64,000 nt of DNA from Pseudomonas lopnurensis. GTDB lineage: Bacteria; Pseudomonadota; Gammaproteobacteria; Pseudomonadales; Pseudomonadaceae. This document shows, one piece after another, positions 50,216 through 60,257 of the stretch. How positions within the stretch are numbered: the first letter of the stretch is position 1; the number at the start of each line of letters is the position of its first letter. The notes below the pieces were generated by a model. The model was not told where the DNA came from. It saw only the letters and a program-made list of their open reading frames with translations, and did not search any database. The position numbers and the translations under genes are program-made. The stretch lies in contig NZ_JADDIX010000077.1 in NCBI RefSeq assembly GCF_015070855.1, positions 300,590-364,589 on the forward strand. Reading direction: 5' to 3'.

Positions 50216-51001
50216 ATGCGTGGGCCCACTCCGCTCGAACAACAGGTCATCGCCCTTCTCGACGATCCGCTGTACCAAGGCCATCCCTTGCGGAAATCGC
50301 TTGGCCAACTGTGGGACGCGCACAACGAGCTGGTCGGGCGTATCGAGCGGATCGCGCGGGTCTCGGACGGCTACCAGAGTCTCGCGCGGGCGCGCGAACT
50401 GAGCCTGTCCGCGCGCCTGGACAAGCAACTGCGCCAGCTGGAGAAGATCGCGCGCATTTCCGACCGCTACCAGACGATGCTGCGCGACCTGAACATCTCG
50501 CTGCACGAAGCCTCCAACCTGGACTCGCTGACCGGCATCGCCAACCGCCGCCTGCTCACCGAGCGGCTGCGCGAAGAGAGCGAGCGCGCCAAGCGTTATA
50601 GCCGCCCGATGAGCGTGGTGATGCTGGACATCGACCGCTTCAAGCTGATCAACGACGAGTACGGCCACGAAGTGGGCGACCGCGTACTGATCGAAGTGGT
50701 GCGGGTGATGGAAGCGGAGACCCGCGAACAGGACCTGTGCGGCCGCTGGGGTGGCGAGGAGTTCCTGATCCTCATGCCGGAGAGCACCGCCGAAGAGGCC
50801 GAGGTGGTCATGCAGCGCCTGCGCGACAGCATCGCCAACCTGGCCGTGCGGGTGAACAATGATCTGCTGGGTGTGACCGCCAGCATGGGCGTAGCCGAGC
50901 TACGTACCGACGAAACCTACTCCAGCACCATCAACCGCGCCGACGTCGCCCTGCTGCGCGCCAAGCGCAGCGGACGCAATCGCTGCGAGCGGGCCGATTA
51001 G
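50216..51001 (+). CDS. siaD: diguanylate cyclase SiaD
   Basis: A 261-residue cytoplasmic cyclase that makes c-di-GMP. An N-terminal coiled-coil region (about 30-100, with the repeated ARVSDGYQSLAR/ARISDRYQTMLR pattern that binds SiaC) precedes a GGDEF domain with active site GGEEF (179-183) and an inhibitory I-site RxxD at 170-173. Intact active site predicts a functional, feedback-inhibited enzyme. Starts 9 bases after siaC. Confidence 0.95.
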   Translation: MRGPTPLEQQVIALLDDPLYQGHPLRKSLGQLWDAHNELVGRIERIARVSDGYQSLARARELSLSARLDKQLRQLEKIARISDRYQTMLRDLNISLHEASNLDSLTGIANRRLLTERLREESERAKRYSRPMSVVMLDIDRFKLINDEYGHEVGDRVLIEVVRVMEAETREQDLCGRWGGEEFLILMPESTAEEAEVVMQRLRDSIANLAVRVNNDLLGVTASMGVAELRTDETYSSTINRADVALLRAKRSGRNRCERAD

Positions 51002-51103
51002 AACGCGGGACAATCCGAGCGGGAGTGTGCCTGCCGGTCATACGGCACCCAGTTACTTTTCACGAATATGCACGGCTCGGCCATGATGTGGCGACGCCGC
51101 ACG

Positions 51104-51175
51104 CCCGGCGGGTTACAACCCGCCCTACGCCGGTCGCAACGCCGTGCAAACGTAGGGCGGGTGCAACCCGCGCGG
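51104..51175. repeat. Inverted repeat, family B
   Basis: CCGGCGGGTTACAACCCGCC then CTACG, and an inverted CGTAGGGCGGGTGCAACCCG arm, between convergent siaD and gntK. Confidence 0.8.
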
Positions 51176-51226
51176 TCGTGCATGGGCTGATCGTCCCCGC
51201 AAAACCTGCCCTCGGCGACAGAGCCT

Positions 51227-51721
51227 TCAGCCCCCCGCCAGCGCCCGCACCAGTTGCTCGACGATTGCCTCCGGCGTCTGGCGGATATCGACGATCAGCG
51301 CCTCCTCCGCGCTCGGCGGCTCGAGCGTATCGAGCTGGTCCTGCAGCAGTTGCGGCGCAAAGAAGTGCCCGCGGCGTCCACCCACCCGTTCGGCCAGCAG
51401 TTCGGGTGAGCCGTGCAGATAGACCAGCCGCAGGTCCGCGACGTTTTCATGCAGCAGGTCGCGGTAGCCACGCTTGAGCGCCGAACAGGCGAACACGTGG
51501 TCCTCGCCTCGCCGCTGCCGCGCGAGGATGGCCTCGTGCATGGCGCGCAACCACGGCGCCCGATCCGCATCGGTCAGGGCGATACCGCTTGCCATCTTGG
51601 CCTTGTTCTGCGCCCCATGGAATTCGTCGGCGTCAGAGAAGCCGCAGCCCAGGCGACTGGCAAGCAGCTCGCCAATGGTGGTCTTGCCACTGCCGGAAAC
51701 CCCCATGACAAGCACGATCAT
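51227..51721 (-). CDS. gntK: gluconokinase
   Basis: A 164-residue P-loop kinase that phosphorylates gluconate to 6-phosphogluconate for the Entner-Doudoroff pathway. Walker A GVSGSGKT (7-14), DADEFHGAQNKAKMASGIAL, and CSALKRGYRD match GntK. No gluconate permease or GntR is adjacent. Confidence 0.93.
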   Translation of the reverse strand: MIVLVMGVSGSGKTTIGELLASRLGCGFSDADEFHGAQNKAKMASGIALTDADRAPWLRAMHEAILARQRRGEDHVFACSALKRGYRDLLHENVADLRLVYLHGSPELLAERVGGRRGHFFAPQLLQDQLDTLEPPSAEEALIVDIRQTPEAIVEQLVRALAGG

Positions 51722-51931
51722 CGCGCCCTCCGTGCACTACAACAGCGAAACTTGCTCGGCATCGTCCCCCCCATTTTTCCGCCCGATCGGTATGGCTCGC
51801 GCTCGACGCCAGCGCACTAAAAACGATCATATACAGCAAAATCGCACTTTCATGGTGCAAATCAGGTTTGCTAAAGTCGCCGCCCAAAAATTATTCATGA
51901 CTGCCACAACGCGGTCGCCGAGGGCCTTTAG

Positions 51932-53269
<1,338 letters not shown>

Positions 53270-53302
53270 GTCAGCCGCAAGCTTCAAGCGACAAGCCGCA
53301 AG

Positions 53303-53337
53303 AAAAAGCCCCTGCCGGACGTTCGGTGGGGGCTTTT
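53303..53337 (+). terminator. intrinsic terminator of gdhA
   Basis: AAAAGCCCC(T) ... GGGGGCTTTT with a hairpin-rich inside, about 34 bases after the gdhA stop; T-run on the plus strand, A-run on the minus strand so possibly bidirectional. Confidence 0.8.
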
Positions 53338-53372
53338 CGTTTGAGGCCCACTCGATGACCGTCTTTCAACGC

Positions 53373-53454
53373 CGTAGGTTGGGTTGAGAAGCGAAGCGAC
53401 GAAGCCCAACGCGTCAGCACCTGTTGGGCTTCGCTGCGCTCAGCGCCAACCTAC
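53373..53454. repeat. Inverted repeat, family A
   Basis: CGTAGGTTGGGTTGAGAAGC ... and GTTGGGCTTCGCTGCGCTCA ... CCAACCTAC; best-preserved with the copy at 28240. Confidence 0.85.
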
Positions 53455-53509
53455 CCGTGTGCGTCCGATCGCCCAGGGGGGACAGAGCCAAGCCCAACAA
53501 GTCATTGAT

Positions 53510-53590
53510 CGTTCCCACGCCCCGCGTGAGAATGCAGCCCGAGACGCTCCGCGTCCCCAACCCGGTTCCCACGCCGGAGCATGGGGAGCA
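53510..53590. repeat. GTTCCCACGC-type Pseudomonas repeat
   Basis: GTTCCCACGCCCCGCGTGAG ATGCAGCC-like left arm, a GACGCTCCGCGTCCCC core and a GGTTCCCACGC right arm. This combination is a recurrent Pseudomonas intergenic repeat; here the arms are imperfect. Confidence 0.6.
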
Positions 53591-53648
53591 TCGGGAGGAA
53601 GCTCTTGCTTTCCACTTGCAGCTTGCGGCTTGAAGCTTGCAACTGCCC

Positions 53649-54425
53649 TTACCAGTAGTTCTCCACCGCCACCTGCCCCGGCCTGCGGGTCAGGCTGAGG
53701 TTGAGGTCGCGGGCCTTGAGGATGGCGCGGGTGTCCTCGATCATCTGTGGGTTGCCACAGAGCATGATCCGCGAGTGCTGCGGCTCGAAGCGCAGGTCGG
53801 CGGCGCGTTCCAGTTCGCCGCTGTCGATCAGCGTGGTGATACGCCCGTGCAGCATCCCGGGCACCTGCTCGCGGGTCACCACCGGCAGGTAGGTCAGCTT
53901 CGAGCCCAGGCCTTCCAGATAGTTGCGCTGCGGCAGCTCGCGAATCAGCTGCTGGTAGGCCAGTTCGCGGGCCTCGCGCACGCTGTAGACGAGGATGATC
54001 CGCTCGAAGCGCTGCCAGGCCTCGAAGTCCTGCAGGATCGAGAGGAACGGCGCGATGCCGGTGCCGGTGGCCAGCAACCAGAGGTCGCGGCCGTCCGGGA
54101 AGCGGTCGAGGGTCAGGTAACCGAAGGCCTGCTTGTCCACCAAAAGCTCGTCGCCGGGCTGCAGGCGGCTCAGCTCGCTGGTGAACTCGCCATCCGGCAC
54201 CACGATGGAGAAGAAATCGAGAAACTCGTCGTGTGGCGCCGAGACCATCGAATAGGCGCGCCAGACGACGCAACCGCTGGGTTTGCGTACGCCGAGGCGG
54301 GCGAACTGGCCGGCGGTGAAACGAAAGCCCGGATCGCGGCTGGTACGCAGGGTGAACAGGTTCGGGGTCAGCGTCCGCACCTCGAGCAGGCGCTGGCGGG
54401 TGAACTTCTCTTCGCTGGCGGTCAT
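53649..54425 (-). CDS. fpr: ferredoxin-NADP+ reductase
   Basis: A 258-residue flavoprotein that exchanges electrons between NADPH and ferredoxin/flavodoxin. FAD motif RAYSMVSAP (with the Tyr that stacks on the flavin), NADP motif GTGIAPFLSIL and CGNPQMIEDT. Length equals FprA of P. aeruginosa. The start at MTASEEKFTRQRLLEV follows GGAGGGAG; the long open frame upstream on this strand is antisense to rlmG. It is divergent from rlmG by about 100 bases. Confidence 0.95.
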   Translation of the reverse strand: MTASEEKFTRQRLLEVRTLTPNLFTLRTSRDPGFRFTAGQFARLGVRKPSGCVVWRAYSMVSAPHDEFLDFFSIVVPDGEFTSELSRLQPGDELLVDKQAFGYLTLDRFPDGRDLWLLATGTGIAPFLSILQDFEAWQRFERIILVYSVREARELAYQQLIRELPQRNYLEGLGSKLTYLPVVTREQVPGMLHGRITTLIDSGELERAADLRFEPQHSRIMLCGNPQMIEDTRAILKARDLNLSLTRRPGQVAVENYW

Positions 54426-54524
54426 ACTTCGCTCCCTCCGAGCATCTTCCGGGCTCACCGTGCGCAGTTGCCCGCATGAGTTCTTGATACTCCTTTCCGA
54501 CGTCGACAAACACCGCCAGTTCTC

Positions 54525-55652
54525 ATGCCTATTCTCGAAACCCCGTTCGCCCGCCTCGACCTGATCCGCCAGCCGGAGCAGGCCAACGAACCGCTGCAGG
54601 CCTTCGATGCCGCCGACGAATACCTGCTCACGCACCTGCATGAACAGGGGTTGCCGGCCATGGCGCGGGTATTGATCCTCAACGACGGCTTCGGCGCGCT
54701 GGCCTGCTCCCTGGTCGGGCAGGCGCAGGTGGTCTGCAGCGGCGATTCGCATCTGGCGCACCTGGCCTTGCGGAAGAACCTCGCGCGCAACGGCTTGCCC
54801 GCCGACGACGTGACCTTCGTCCCGGCCAGCGAAGTGGCGCAAGGGCCGTTCGATCGCGTGCTGATCCGCGTGCCGAAGACCCTGGCGCTGCTGGAAGAGC
54901 AGCTGATCCGCCTGCACGGCCAGCTCGCCCCCGGCGCCCGGGTGATCGCCGCGGCGATGGTCAAGCACCTGCCACGCGCCGCTGGCGACCTGCTGGAGCA
55001 GTACATCGGCCCGCTGCAGGCGTCCTTGGCGGTGAAGAAGGCGCGGCTGCTGTTCGCCACACCGACGGACAAGCCCAAGCCGGTGTCGCCCTACCCGACC
55101 CGCTATCGCCTGGACGCGCCGCCGCTCGAACTGCTCAACCACGCCAACCTGTTCTGCCGCGAAGGTCTGGATATCGGCACCCGCGCCTTCCTGCCGCACC
55201 TGCCCAAGGCGCTCGGCGAGCTGCGGGTGGCCGACCTCGGCTGCGGCAACGGCGTGCTCGGCATCGTCTACGCGCAGGGCAACCCCCAGGCGCGGCTGAC
55301 CCTGGTGGACGAGAGCCATATGGCGGTGCAGTCGGCCCGCGAGAACTGGCAGGCGATCCTCGGCGAACGGCCGGCGGACATCCGCGCCGGCGACGGCCTG
55401 GCCGAACAACCGCCGGCCTCGCTGGACCTGGTGCTGTGCAACCCGCCGTTCCACCAGCAGCAGGTGGTCGGCGATTTCCTCGCCTGGCGCATGTTCAGCC
55501 AGGCCAAGGCGGCCCTGGCCAAGGGCGGCGAGCTGTGGATCGTCGGCAACCGCCACCTGGGCTATCACCTCAAGCTCAAGCGGCTGTTCGGCAATGCCGA
55601 GCAGGTCGCCGCCACGCCGAAGTTCGTGATTCTCAAGGCCACCCGAACATAG
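54525..55652 (+). CDS. rlmG: 23S rRNA m2G1835 methyltransferase RlmG
   Basis: A 375-residue enzyme with two related methyltransferase domains; the C-terminal one is active (SAM motif VADLGCGNGVLGIVYA, catalytic LCNPPFHQQQVV). It methylates N2 of G1835 in 23S rRNA. Start MPILETPFARLDLIRQP is the usual one. Monocistronic and divergent from fpr. Confidence 0.95.
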   Translation: MPILETPFARLDLIRQPEQANEPLQAFDAADEYLLTHLHEQGLPAMARVLILNDGFGALACSLVGQAQVVCSGDSHLAHLALRKNLARNGLPADDVTFVPASEVAQGPFDRVLIRVPKTLALLEEQLIRLHGQLAPGARVIAAAMVKHLPRAAGDLLEQYIGPLQASLAVKKARLLFATPTDKPKPVSPYPTRYRLDAPPLELLNHANLFCREGLDIGTRAFLPHLPKALGELRVADLGCGNGVLGIVYAQGNPQARLTLVDESHMAVQSARENWQAILGERPADIRAGDGLAEQPPASLDLVLCNPPFHQQQVVGDFLAWRMFSQAKAALAKGGELWIVGNRHLGYHLKLKRLFGNAEQVAATPKFVILKATRT

Positions 55653-55680
55653 CCCGGCCTCCAGAGCACCGCCTTTTCGG

Positions 55681-55816
55681 GTAGGAGCCGGCTTGCCGGC
55701 GATCCGTGCCGCAACAGGCGCGTAGGGCGGGTTGCAACCCGCCGAACGGAGCCGGCGCCCCGCACATCGGCCGACAGCTTGCGGGACCGGGTTCGCGAGC
55801 ATGGCTCGCGCCTACA
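55681..55816. repeat. compound repeat, families C and B
   Basis: GTAGGAGCCGGCTTGCCGGC at the left and GTTCGCGAGCATGGCTCGCG ... CCTACA at the right, with a family B CGTAGGGCGGGTTGCAACCC inserted at 55721. It fills the 300-base spacer between rlmG and the beta-lactamase-like pair; no gene there. Confidence 0.75.
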
Positions 55817-55950
55817 AGGGCGTCTCGCAACAAAACGTCAATCGGCCTCCGCTCGGCGCGCAGACGCCAGAGCCCGGCGGTGCGCGGAGCGCACCCTACG
55901 AAAGCGCCCACCCAAGCGAATACGCGTGACTTCGAGCTGTGCTGTACACC

Positions 55951-57003
55951 CTAGCGATCGGCGCGCAACAACGCCCTGGTGATTGCCTGCCCGACCTGCT
56001 CGAACAGCCGCCCGGCTTCCCGGCTCTCGTCGAGCCCTTCGGCGCAGGCCACCACGACGATCGCCCGGGTTTCGTCCTGCGGCTCGATGACGCCGGCGTG
56101 GCAGGCGCGCTCCAGCTGGGTTCCGGTCTTGTGAATGAAGGGTACGTCTTCGGGCAGGCCGGCTTCGAGGCGGTAGTTGTCGTAGGAATCGATCTTCATG
56201 TCGGCATACAGCACGTCGCGGCTGGCGTCGGACAGCAACTCGCCGCGCACCAGCTTTTCCAGCAGGGCGCCATAGGCCTCCAGGGTGCTGGAATTCAGCT
56301 TGCGCGCGTAGTAGCGCGCATAGGCCTCCTCCATACTGGCCGCCTTCAGTTCGCTGCGCTCGACGTTCAGCACCTTCACCAGCGCCTCGTAACGCGGCGT
56401 GCTGAATCGCGCGGCGGCGAGCTCCACCAGCTGGATATTTTCCAGTTTGGCGGCATCCGGATGCACTTCGCCGTAGACGTCGCGGCGCACCTGGGTGAAG
56501 GTGGTGATGCGCTCGAAGCCGTCGCCGCCCATGTTCTTGCGGGTGCGCGCGTTCAGCTCGTCTTCGCCGAGCAGGCGGATCAGCATGTTGGCCGCCGTGT
56601 TGTCGCTTTCGATCAGCATGTCCTCGAGCAGGTTGCGCAGCGAATAGTCGACCCCCTCGTCCTGCCACACCAGGTCGCCGGAGCCGTCCACCTTGTCGCC
56701 CGCCTGCAACGACAGCTGCTCGTCCAGGCGGTGCTCGCCGTCGTCGATGCTCTGCAGCAGCGCGACCGCGATGGGCACCTTCACCGCGGAGCCGAGGTAC
56801 CAGAAGCGCTCGGCGTTGTAGAGCACCTGAGCGTCGTCGCCCAGGTGCTTGATATACACGCCGAGATCGCCGGGACCCTCGGCGTCGATGCGCCGCAATT
56901 CCTCCTCGAGGCCGTTCTTCCAGGTTGCCGAAGCCTCGTCGGTACAGGCCGACAGGCCGCATGTCAGGACCAGCAGCGCCGGTAGCGCGACCAGCCTGTT
57001 CAT
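55951..57003 (-). CDS. class A beta-lactamase-fold serine hydrolase, lipoprotein
   Basis: A 350-residue predicted lipoprotein (lipobox LSAC, Cys20) with a beta-lactamase-related domain. Catalytic motifs: SxxK in GSAVK (Ser72, Lys75), SDN (133-135), KTG (292-294). The general-base Glu of the omega loop is not in the usual ExxLN context; YGEVHP (Glu179) is a candidate. SDN to KTG spans 159 residues against about 104 in TEM-type enzymes, so the fold has an insertion. Cys301 and Cys320 are shared with the neighbour and may form a disulfide. Function (lactamase, amidase, or cell-wall enzyme) unknown. Confidence 0.88.
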   Translation of the reverse strand: MNRLVALPALLVLTCGLSACTDEASATWKNGLEEELRRIDAEGPGDLGVYIKHLGDDAQVLYNAERFWYLGSAVKVPIAVALLQSIDDGEHRLDEQLSLQAGDKVDGSGDLVWQDEGVDYSLRNLLEDMLIESDNTAANMLIRLLGEDELNARTRKNMGGDGFERITTFTQVRRDVYGEVHPDAAKLENIQLVELAAARFSTPRYEALVKVLNVERSELKAASMEEAYARYYARKLNSSTLEAYGALLEKLVRGELLSDASRDVLYADMKIDSYDNYRLEAGLPEDVPFIHKTGTQLERACHAGVIEPQDETRAIVVVACAEGLDESREAGRLFEQVGQAITRALLRADR

Positions 57004-58091
57004 CGGCGTATCAACCCGGCCGCCGCCACGGCCTCGCCGGTCCCGCGCAGGGCCCGCTCCGCCCTGGCGGTGGACGCGACTTCGCGCACGCAGGCGACCA
57101 CCACCAGGCGCGTGGAGGTATCGGCGGGGTTGGTCGAGGGCTGGTCGACCAGCCCCACATCGCAGATGCGTGCCCGCTGGGTGCCGGTCTTGTGCGCGAA
57201 ACCGACCGTCGGCGGCAGCCCCGCCTTGATCCGCAGCGCGCCGGTTTCCGCGCGGCGCATGATGCCCAGCAGGTACTGGGTGCTGTCCGGGCTCAGTGCC
57301 GTTCCCGCGTCCAGGGCAGACAGCAGGTCGCCGTAGGCCTTCAGGGTGGCCGAGTTGTACGGCGTGGCGTAGTAGCGCTCGTAGGCCTCGCCCAGGCTGA
57401 TCGGGGCCAGCGCCCGCCGCTCCACGCCGAGCAGCCGGGCCAGCAGCGCCAGCCGTCCCGCCTCGCTCGGCTGCCGCTTAAGGGCCAGGAAATCGTTCCC
57501 GGACAGCCCCAGGGCGGCCGGGTGCAGTTCGCTGTAGACCCGCCGCCGGACGTCGGCCAGGGTGGTGATCGGGCCGAACCCCTCGGGCACCAGCTCGCGG
57601 GTGACCGCGTTGACCCGCTCCAGGCCGACCAGGCGGATGAGCATGTCGCTGGCGGTGTTGTCGCTGTGGACCAGCATCTGCTCCATCAGGAAGCTCACGC
57701 TGAGCGCCGTGCCCGGCGCGAAGCCATTGGTCGGCCCGGCGCCGTCGACATAATCGGACGCCAGCAGCGGCACCGTCGTATCCAGGCTCAGCACGCCCTG
57801 CTCGACCTGCCGCATGACGGTGATGGCGATCGGCACCTTGACGGCGGAAGCCAGGTACCAGGGTTCCTCGCCGTGATAGGAGGTGGAAATGCCGGTCTGC
57901 ATGTCCTTGACGTAGACCCCGAGCCGCCCGGGCGTCTGGCTGTCCACCTGGGCGAGACGCGCGAGAAAGGGCCCGCTCCACTCGATGCCGTCCTGCGCGA
58001 CCGCGCTCGAGGAAAGCATGCCGAGCAGCAGCGCCGCCAGCACGGCCCTCGTCGGGATTGCCTGTAAACGAAGCGGGCGTCGAAAAAACAT
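57000..58091 (-). CDS. class A beta-lactamase-fold serine hydrolase, secreted
   Basis: A 363-residue paralogue of the downstream gene, with a plain Sec signal peptide (cut near SSAVA, about residue 32) rather than a lipobox. Motifs: SxxK Ser82/Lys85 (ASAVK), SDN 143-145, YSELHP Glu188, KTG 301-303, and paired Cys310/Cys334. Motif spacing equals that of the neighbour, so they duplicated as a unit. Its stop overlaps the next start by four bases. One protein free in the periplasm and one membrane-anchored suggests shared substrates at different sites. Confidence 0.88.
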   Translation of the reverse strand: MFFRRPLRLQAIPTRAVLAALLLGMLSSSAVAQDGIEWSGPFLARLAQVDSQTPGRLGVYVKDMQTGISTSYHGEEPWYLASAVKVPIAITVMRQVEQGVLSLDTTVPLLASDYVDGAGPTNGFAPGTALSVSFLMEQMLVHSDNTASDMLIRLVGLERVNAVTRELVPEGFGPITTLADVRRRVYSELHPAALGLSGNDFLALKRQPSEAGRLALLARLLGVERRALAPISLGEAYERYYATPYNSATLKAYGDLLSALDAGTALSPDSTQYLLGIMRRAETGALRIKAGLPPTVGFAHKTGTQRARICDVGLVDQPSTNPADTSTRLVVVACVREVASTARAERALRGTGEAVAAAGLIRR

Positions 58092-58259
58092 GGGACTCCG
58101 GGCTCATCGGTTGTCGAACACTCAATATCGGACCATCGACACGGGCGGCAGTGCGGCAGATCCCGACCGACTGGCTTGAGCGCAACGGTGACCGTCCGTG
58201 CGAGTCAGATGCAGCAGAGCCGCGCGGACACGCCCACCCACCGACGAGGGAGAGCTGTA

Positions 58260-59507
58260 GTGGAACGCAAGGAACATTTCATCGGGCTGGAGTGGCTGCG
58301 CTTTCTGCTCGCCATCTACGTGGTGCTGTTCCACACCGTGCACGCCTATGTGAACGACGGAGCGTCCTGGCTGGCGGACCTGACCGGTGTGGGCTTCTTC
58401 GCCACCAGCAGCTTCTTCGTGCTCTCCGGCTTTCTGCTGGCGCATGTCTACTGCCGGGACGGCGCCATGCGCGAGCCGGCGCGCAGCTTCCTCGGCAAGC
58501 GCCTGGCCAACCTCTATCCGCTGCATCTCGTTTCGCTGCTGCTGACCGCCCTGGTGCTGGCCATCATCGCCAAGCTCGGCATCCCGCCGGACGACGCCAA
58601 GGCCAGCCTGCGCTTCGTGGTGTACGACACCAACGAGGAGCTCGCCGGCGCCTCGCGGGATGCCCTCGAACACTTCATGGACGACCGCGAACTGGCGCTC
58701 AACTTCGTCCTGCAACTGTTCATGCTGCAGGCCTGGAATCCGCTCTACCTGACCTTCAACCCACCGCTGTGGTCCATTTCCACCCTGTTCTTCTTCTACC
58801 TGACTTTTCCCCTGCTGGCGCCACGCCTGATGCGGCTGCGCCACAAGGGCTGGTGGCTGCTGGCGATCGGGTTGCTCTACCTGGTGCCGCCGCTCTGGGT
58901 CATCCACAGCCAGGCCTACGGCATCCCCTACACCGGCCTGCTGCACCGCATGCCGCTGCTGCGGCTGCCGGAGTTCCTCGCCGGCATCCTGCTGTACGGG
59001 CTGTTTCGCCGGATGCGCGACGGCGGTCAGGCGCCCCGGGGCGGAACCCGCCTGCTGCTGGCGGGCTTCGTCCTGGCCTGCTTCGCCGCGACGGTCTGGC
59101 TGCTGAAAGGCGAACGCTTCTGGTACTTCCTGCTGCACAACGGCCTGCTGCTGCCGGCGCAGCTCGCCCTGGTCTGGCTCTGCGCCCTGCTCGCCACGCC
59201 GCGCAACGGCGCGCTGGTGCGCTGGTCGCAACGGCTGGGCACCGCGGCACTGCCGCTGTTCGTGCTGCACGTGCCGATCTTCATCCTCTTCTCGCGCTCG
59301 GAGAAACTGCTGGGCGTGCTGTCCGCGGGCTGCCTGGAGAATTGGGCACAGTGCGCGCAGCGGGCGGGCGAGCAGCCACTGGCGCTGGGGCTCTATCCGC
59401 TGTATCTGGGTCTGACAATCGTGCTATGCGTGGTGGCGCAGGAACGGGCGATCGTGCCAGTGCGGACGTTTCTGCTCAGGCGGGTGGTTTTGCGGGGGGA
59501 GGTGTGA
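58260..59507 (+). CDS. acyltransferase 3 family membrane protein (OafA-like)
   Basis: An integral membrane acyltransferase of about 415 residues with about ten helices, of the family that O-acylates cell-surface polysaccharides (OafA/NodX). GLEWLRFLLAIYVVLFHT contains the catalytic His; FFVLSGFLLAH is the second hallmark. The start is uncertain: GTG at 58260 has GGAGA upstream and begins right at the domain; ATG 58209 and TTG 58176 are alternatives. Divergent from the beta-lactamase-like pair. Target glycan unknown. Confidence 0.82.
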   Translation: MERKEHFIGLEWLRFLLAIYVVLFHTVHAYVNDGASWLADLTGVGFFATSSFFVLSGFLLAHVYCRDGAMREPARSFLGKRLANLYPLHLVSLLLTALVLAIIAKLGIPPDDAKASLRFVVYDTNEELAGASRDALEHFMDDRELALNFVLQLFMLQAWNPLYLTFNPPLWSISTLFFFYLTFPLLAPRLMRLRHKGWWLLAIGLLYLVPPLWVIHSQAYGIPYTGLLHRMPLLRLPEFLAGILLYGLFRRMRDGGQAPRGGTRLLLAGFVLACFAATVWLLKGERFWYFLLHNGLLLPAQLALVWLCALLATPRNGALVRWSQRLGTAALPLFVLHVPIFILFSRSEKLLGVLSAGCLENWAQCAQRAGEQPLALGLYPLYLGLTIVLCVVAQERAIVPVRTFLLRRVVLRGEV

Positions 59508-59631
59508 GGGCTGGAGCGCCGCAGAAATGAAAGTTTTGTTTTCATTGAGCGATTAGCGAGTCGCCTGCCAATAGATATCGGCGCGCCTGCAGGTCCTGGC
59601 CTTGTTGTTCGTGAAAACGGACAGATAGCCC

Positions 59632-60093
59632 TCAGCCGAAGAGGCGGTGCACGGTGCGGCTGAACCAGCCGCCTTCCTCGTGTTCGCGCACGAACTTGTT
59701 GAAGTGGTGCTTCACCGTTTCCACGTAGGCCTTGTCGTCGTTGCGGATGTGGTTGAACAGCCAGCGTGAGAGCAGGCTCTTCAATTCATCCGCTACGTCC
59801 TCGCCGGCGCGGAAGCGCAACCGGTATTCGTCCACGCGCCGGGTGAAGATCTGGTGCACGCGTTTGTGCGCGCCGGTGAAAGGGTAGCCGGCTTCCTCCA
59901 TCAGTTCCTCTTCGAAGGCGAAGTGCGAAAGCGTGTAATCCACCAGCTCTTCCAGCACCTCGCCCAGTTCCGCGCTGTGCTGGCTCATTTGCGCACTGTG
60001 CAAATGGTTGATCATCTCGACGATGCGCCTGTGTTGCGCGTCGATGACATCGATGCCCGTGTTCAGGTCGCTCTGCCATACCAGCAAACTCAT
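59632..60093 (-). CDS. bacteriohemerythrin
   Basis: A 153-residue four-helix di-iron O2-binding protein. All canonical ligands are present: His21, His57, Glu61, His76, His80, His115 and Asp120 ([22 protein letters not shown]). Probably an oxygen store or sensor. ATG at 60093 gives [15 protein letters not shown]; a GTG three codons upstream is possible. Confidence 0.92.
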   Translation of the reverse strand: MSLLVWQSDLNTGIDVIDAQHRRIVEMINHLHSAQMSQHSAELGEVLEELVDYTLSHFAFEEELMEEAGYPFTGAHKRVHQIFTRRVDEYRLRFRAGEDVADELKSLLSRWLFNHIRNDDKAYVETVKHHFNKFVREHEEGGWFSRTVHRLFG

Positions 60094-60257
60094 GGTCTTC
60101 ACCCTTGTCGTGAACTACCGCTCCCACGGTGTGGGGGCAGTGTCACGCAAGTCCATGCGCGGGCGTATTGATTCCGATCAACACCATGAAAGCAAAACTT
60201 TCAAACAGGCAGTTTCATTACACTCCAGCCGAGTGCACTCGCCACTCAGGCGTCCCC

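Larger units (their letters stand above)
53270..53648. other. spacer of about 380 bases full of repeats
   Basis: Convergent ends of gdhA and fpr. Contains a terminator (53303-53337), a family A repeat (53373-53454), a GTTCCCACG repeat (53510-53590), and CTTGCGGCTTGAAGCTTGC-type repeats at both edges (53276-53302 and 53616-53642). No gene. Confidence 0.6.

Noticed and set aside
53507-53590. tRNA-like or CRISPR-like nature of the GTTCCCACG segment
   Set aside because: It is a single imperfect inverted repeat of a known Pseudomonas intergenic type, with no repeat-spacer periodicity.
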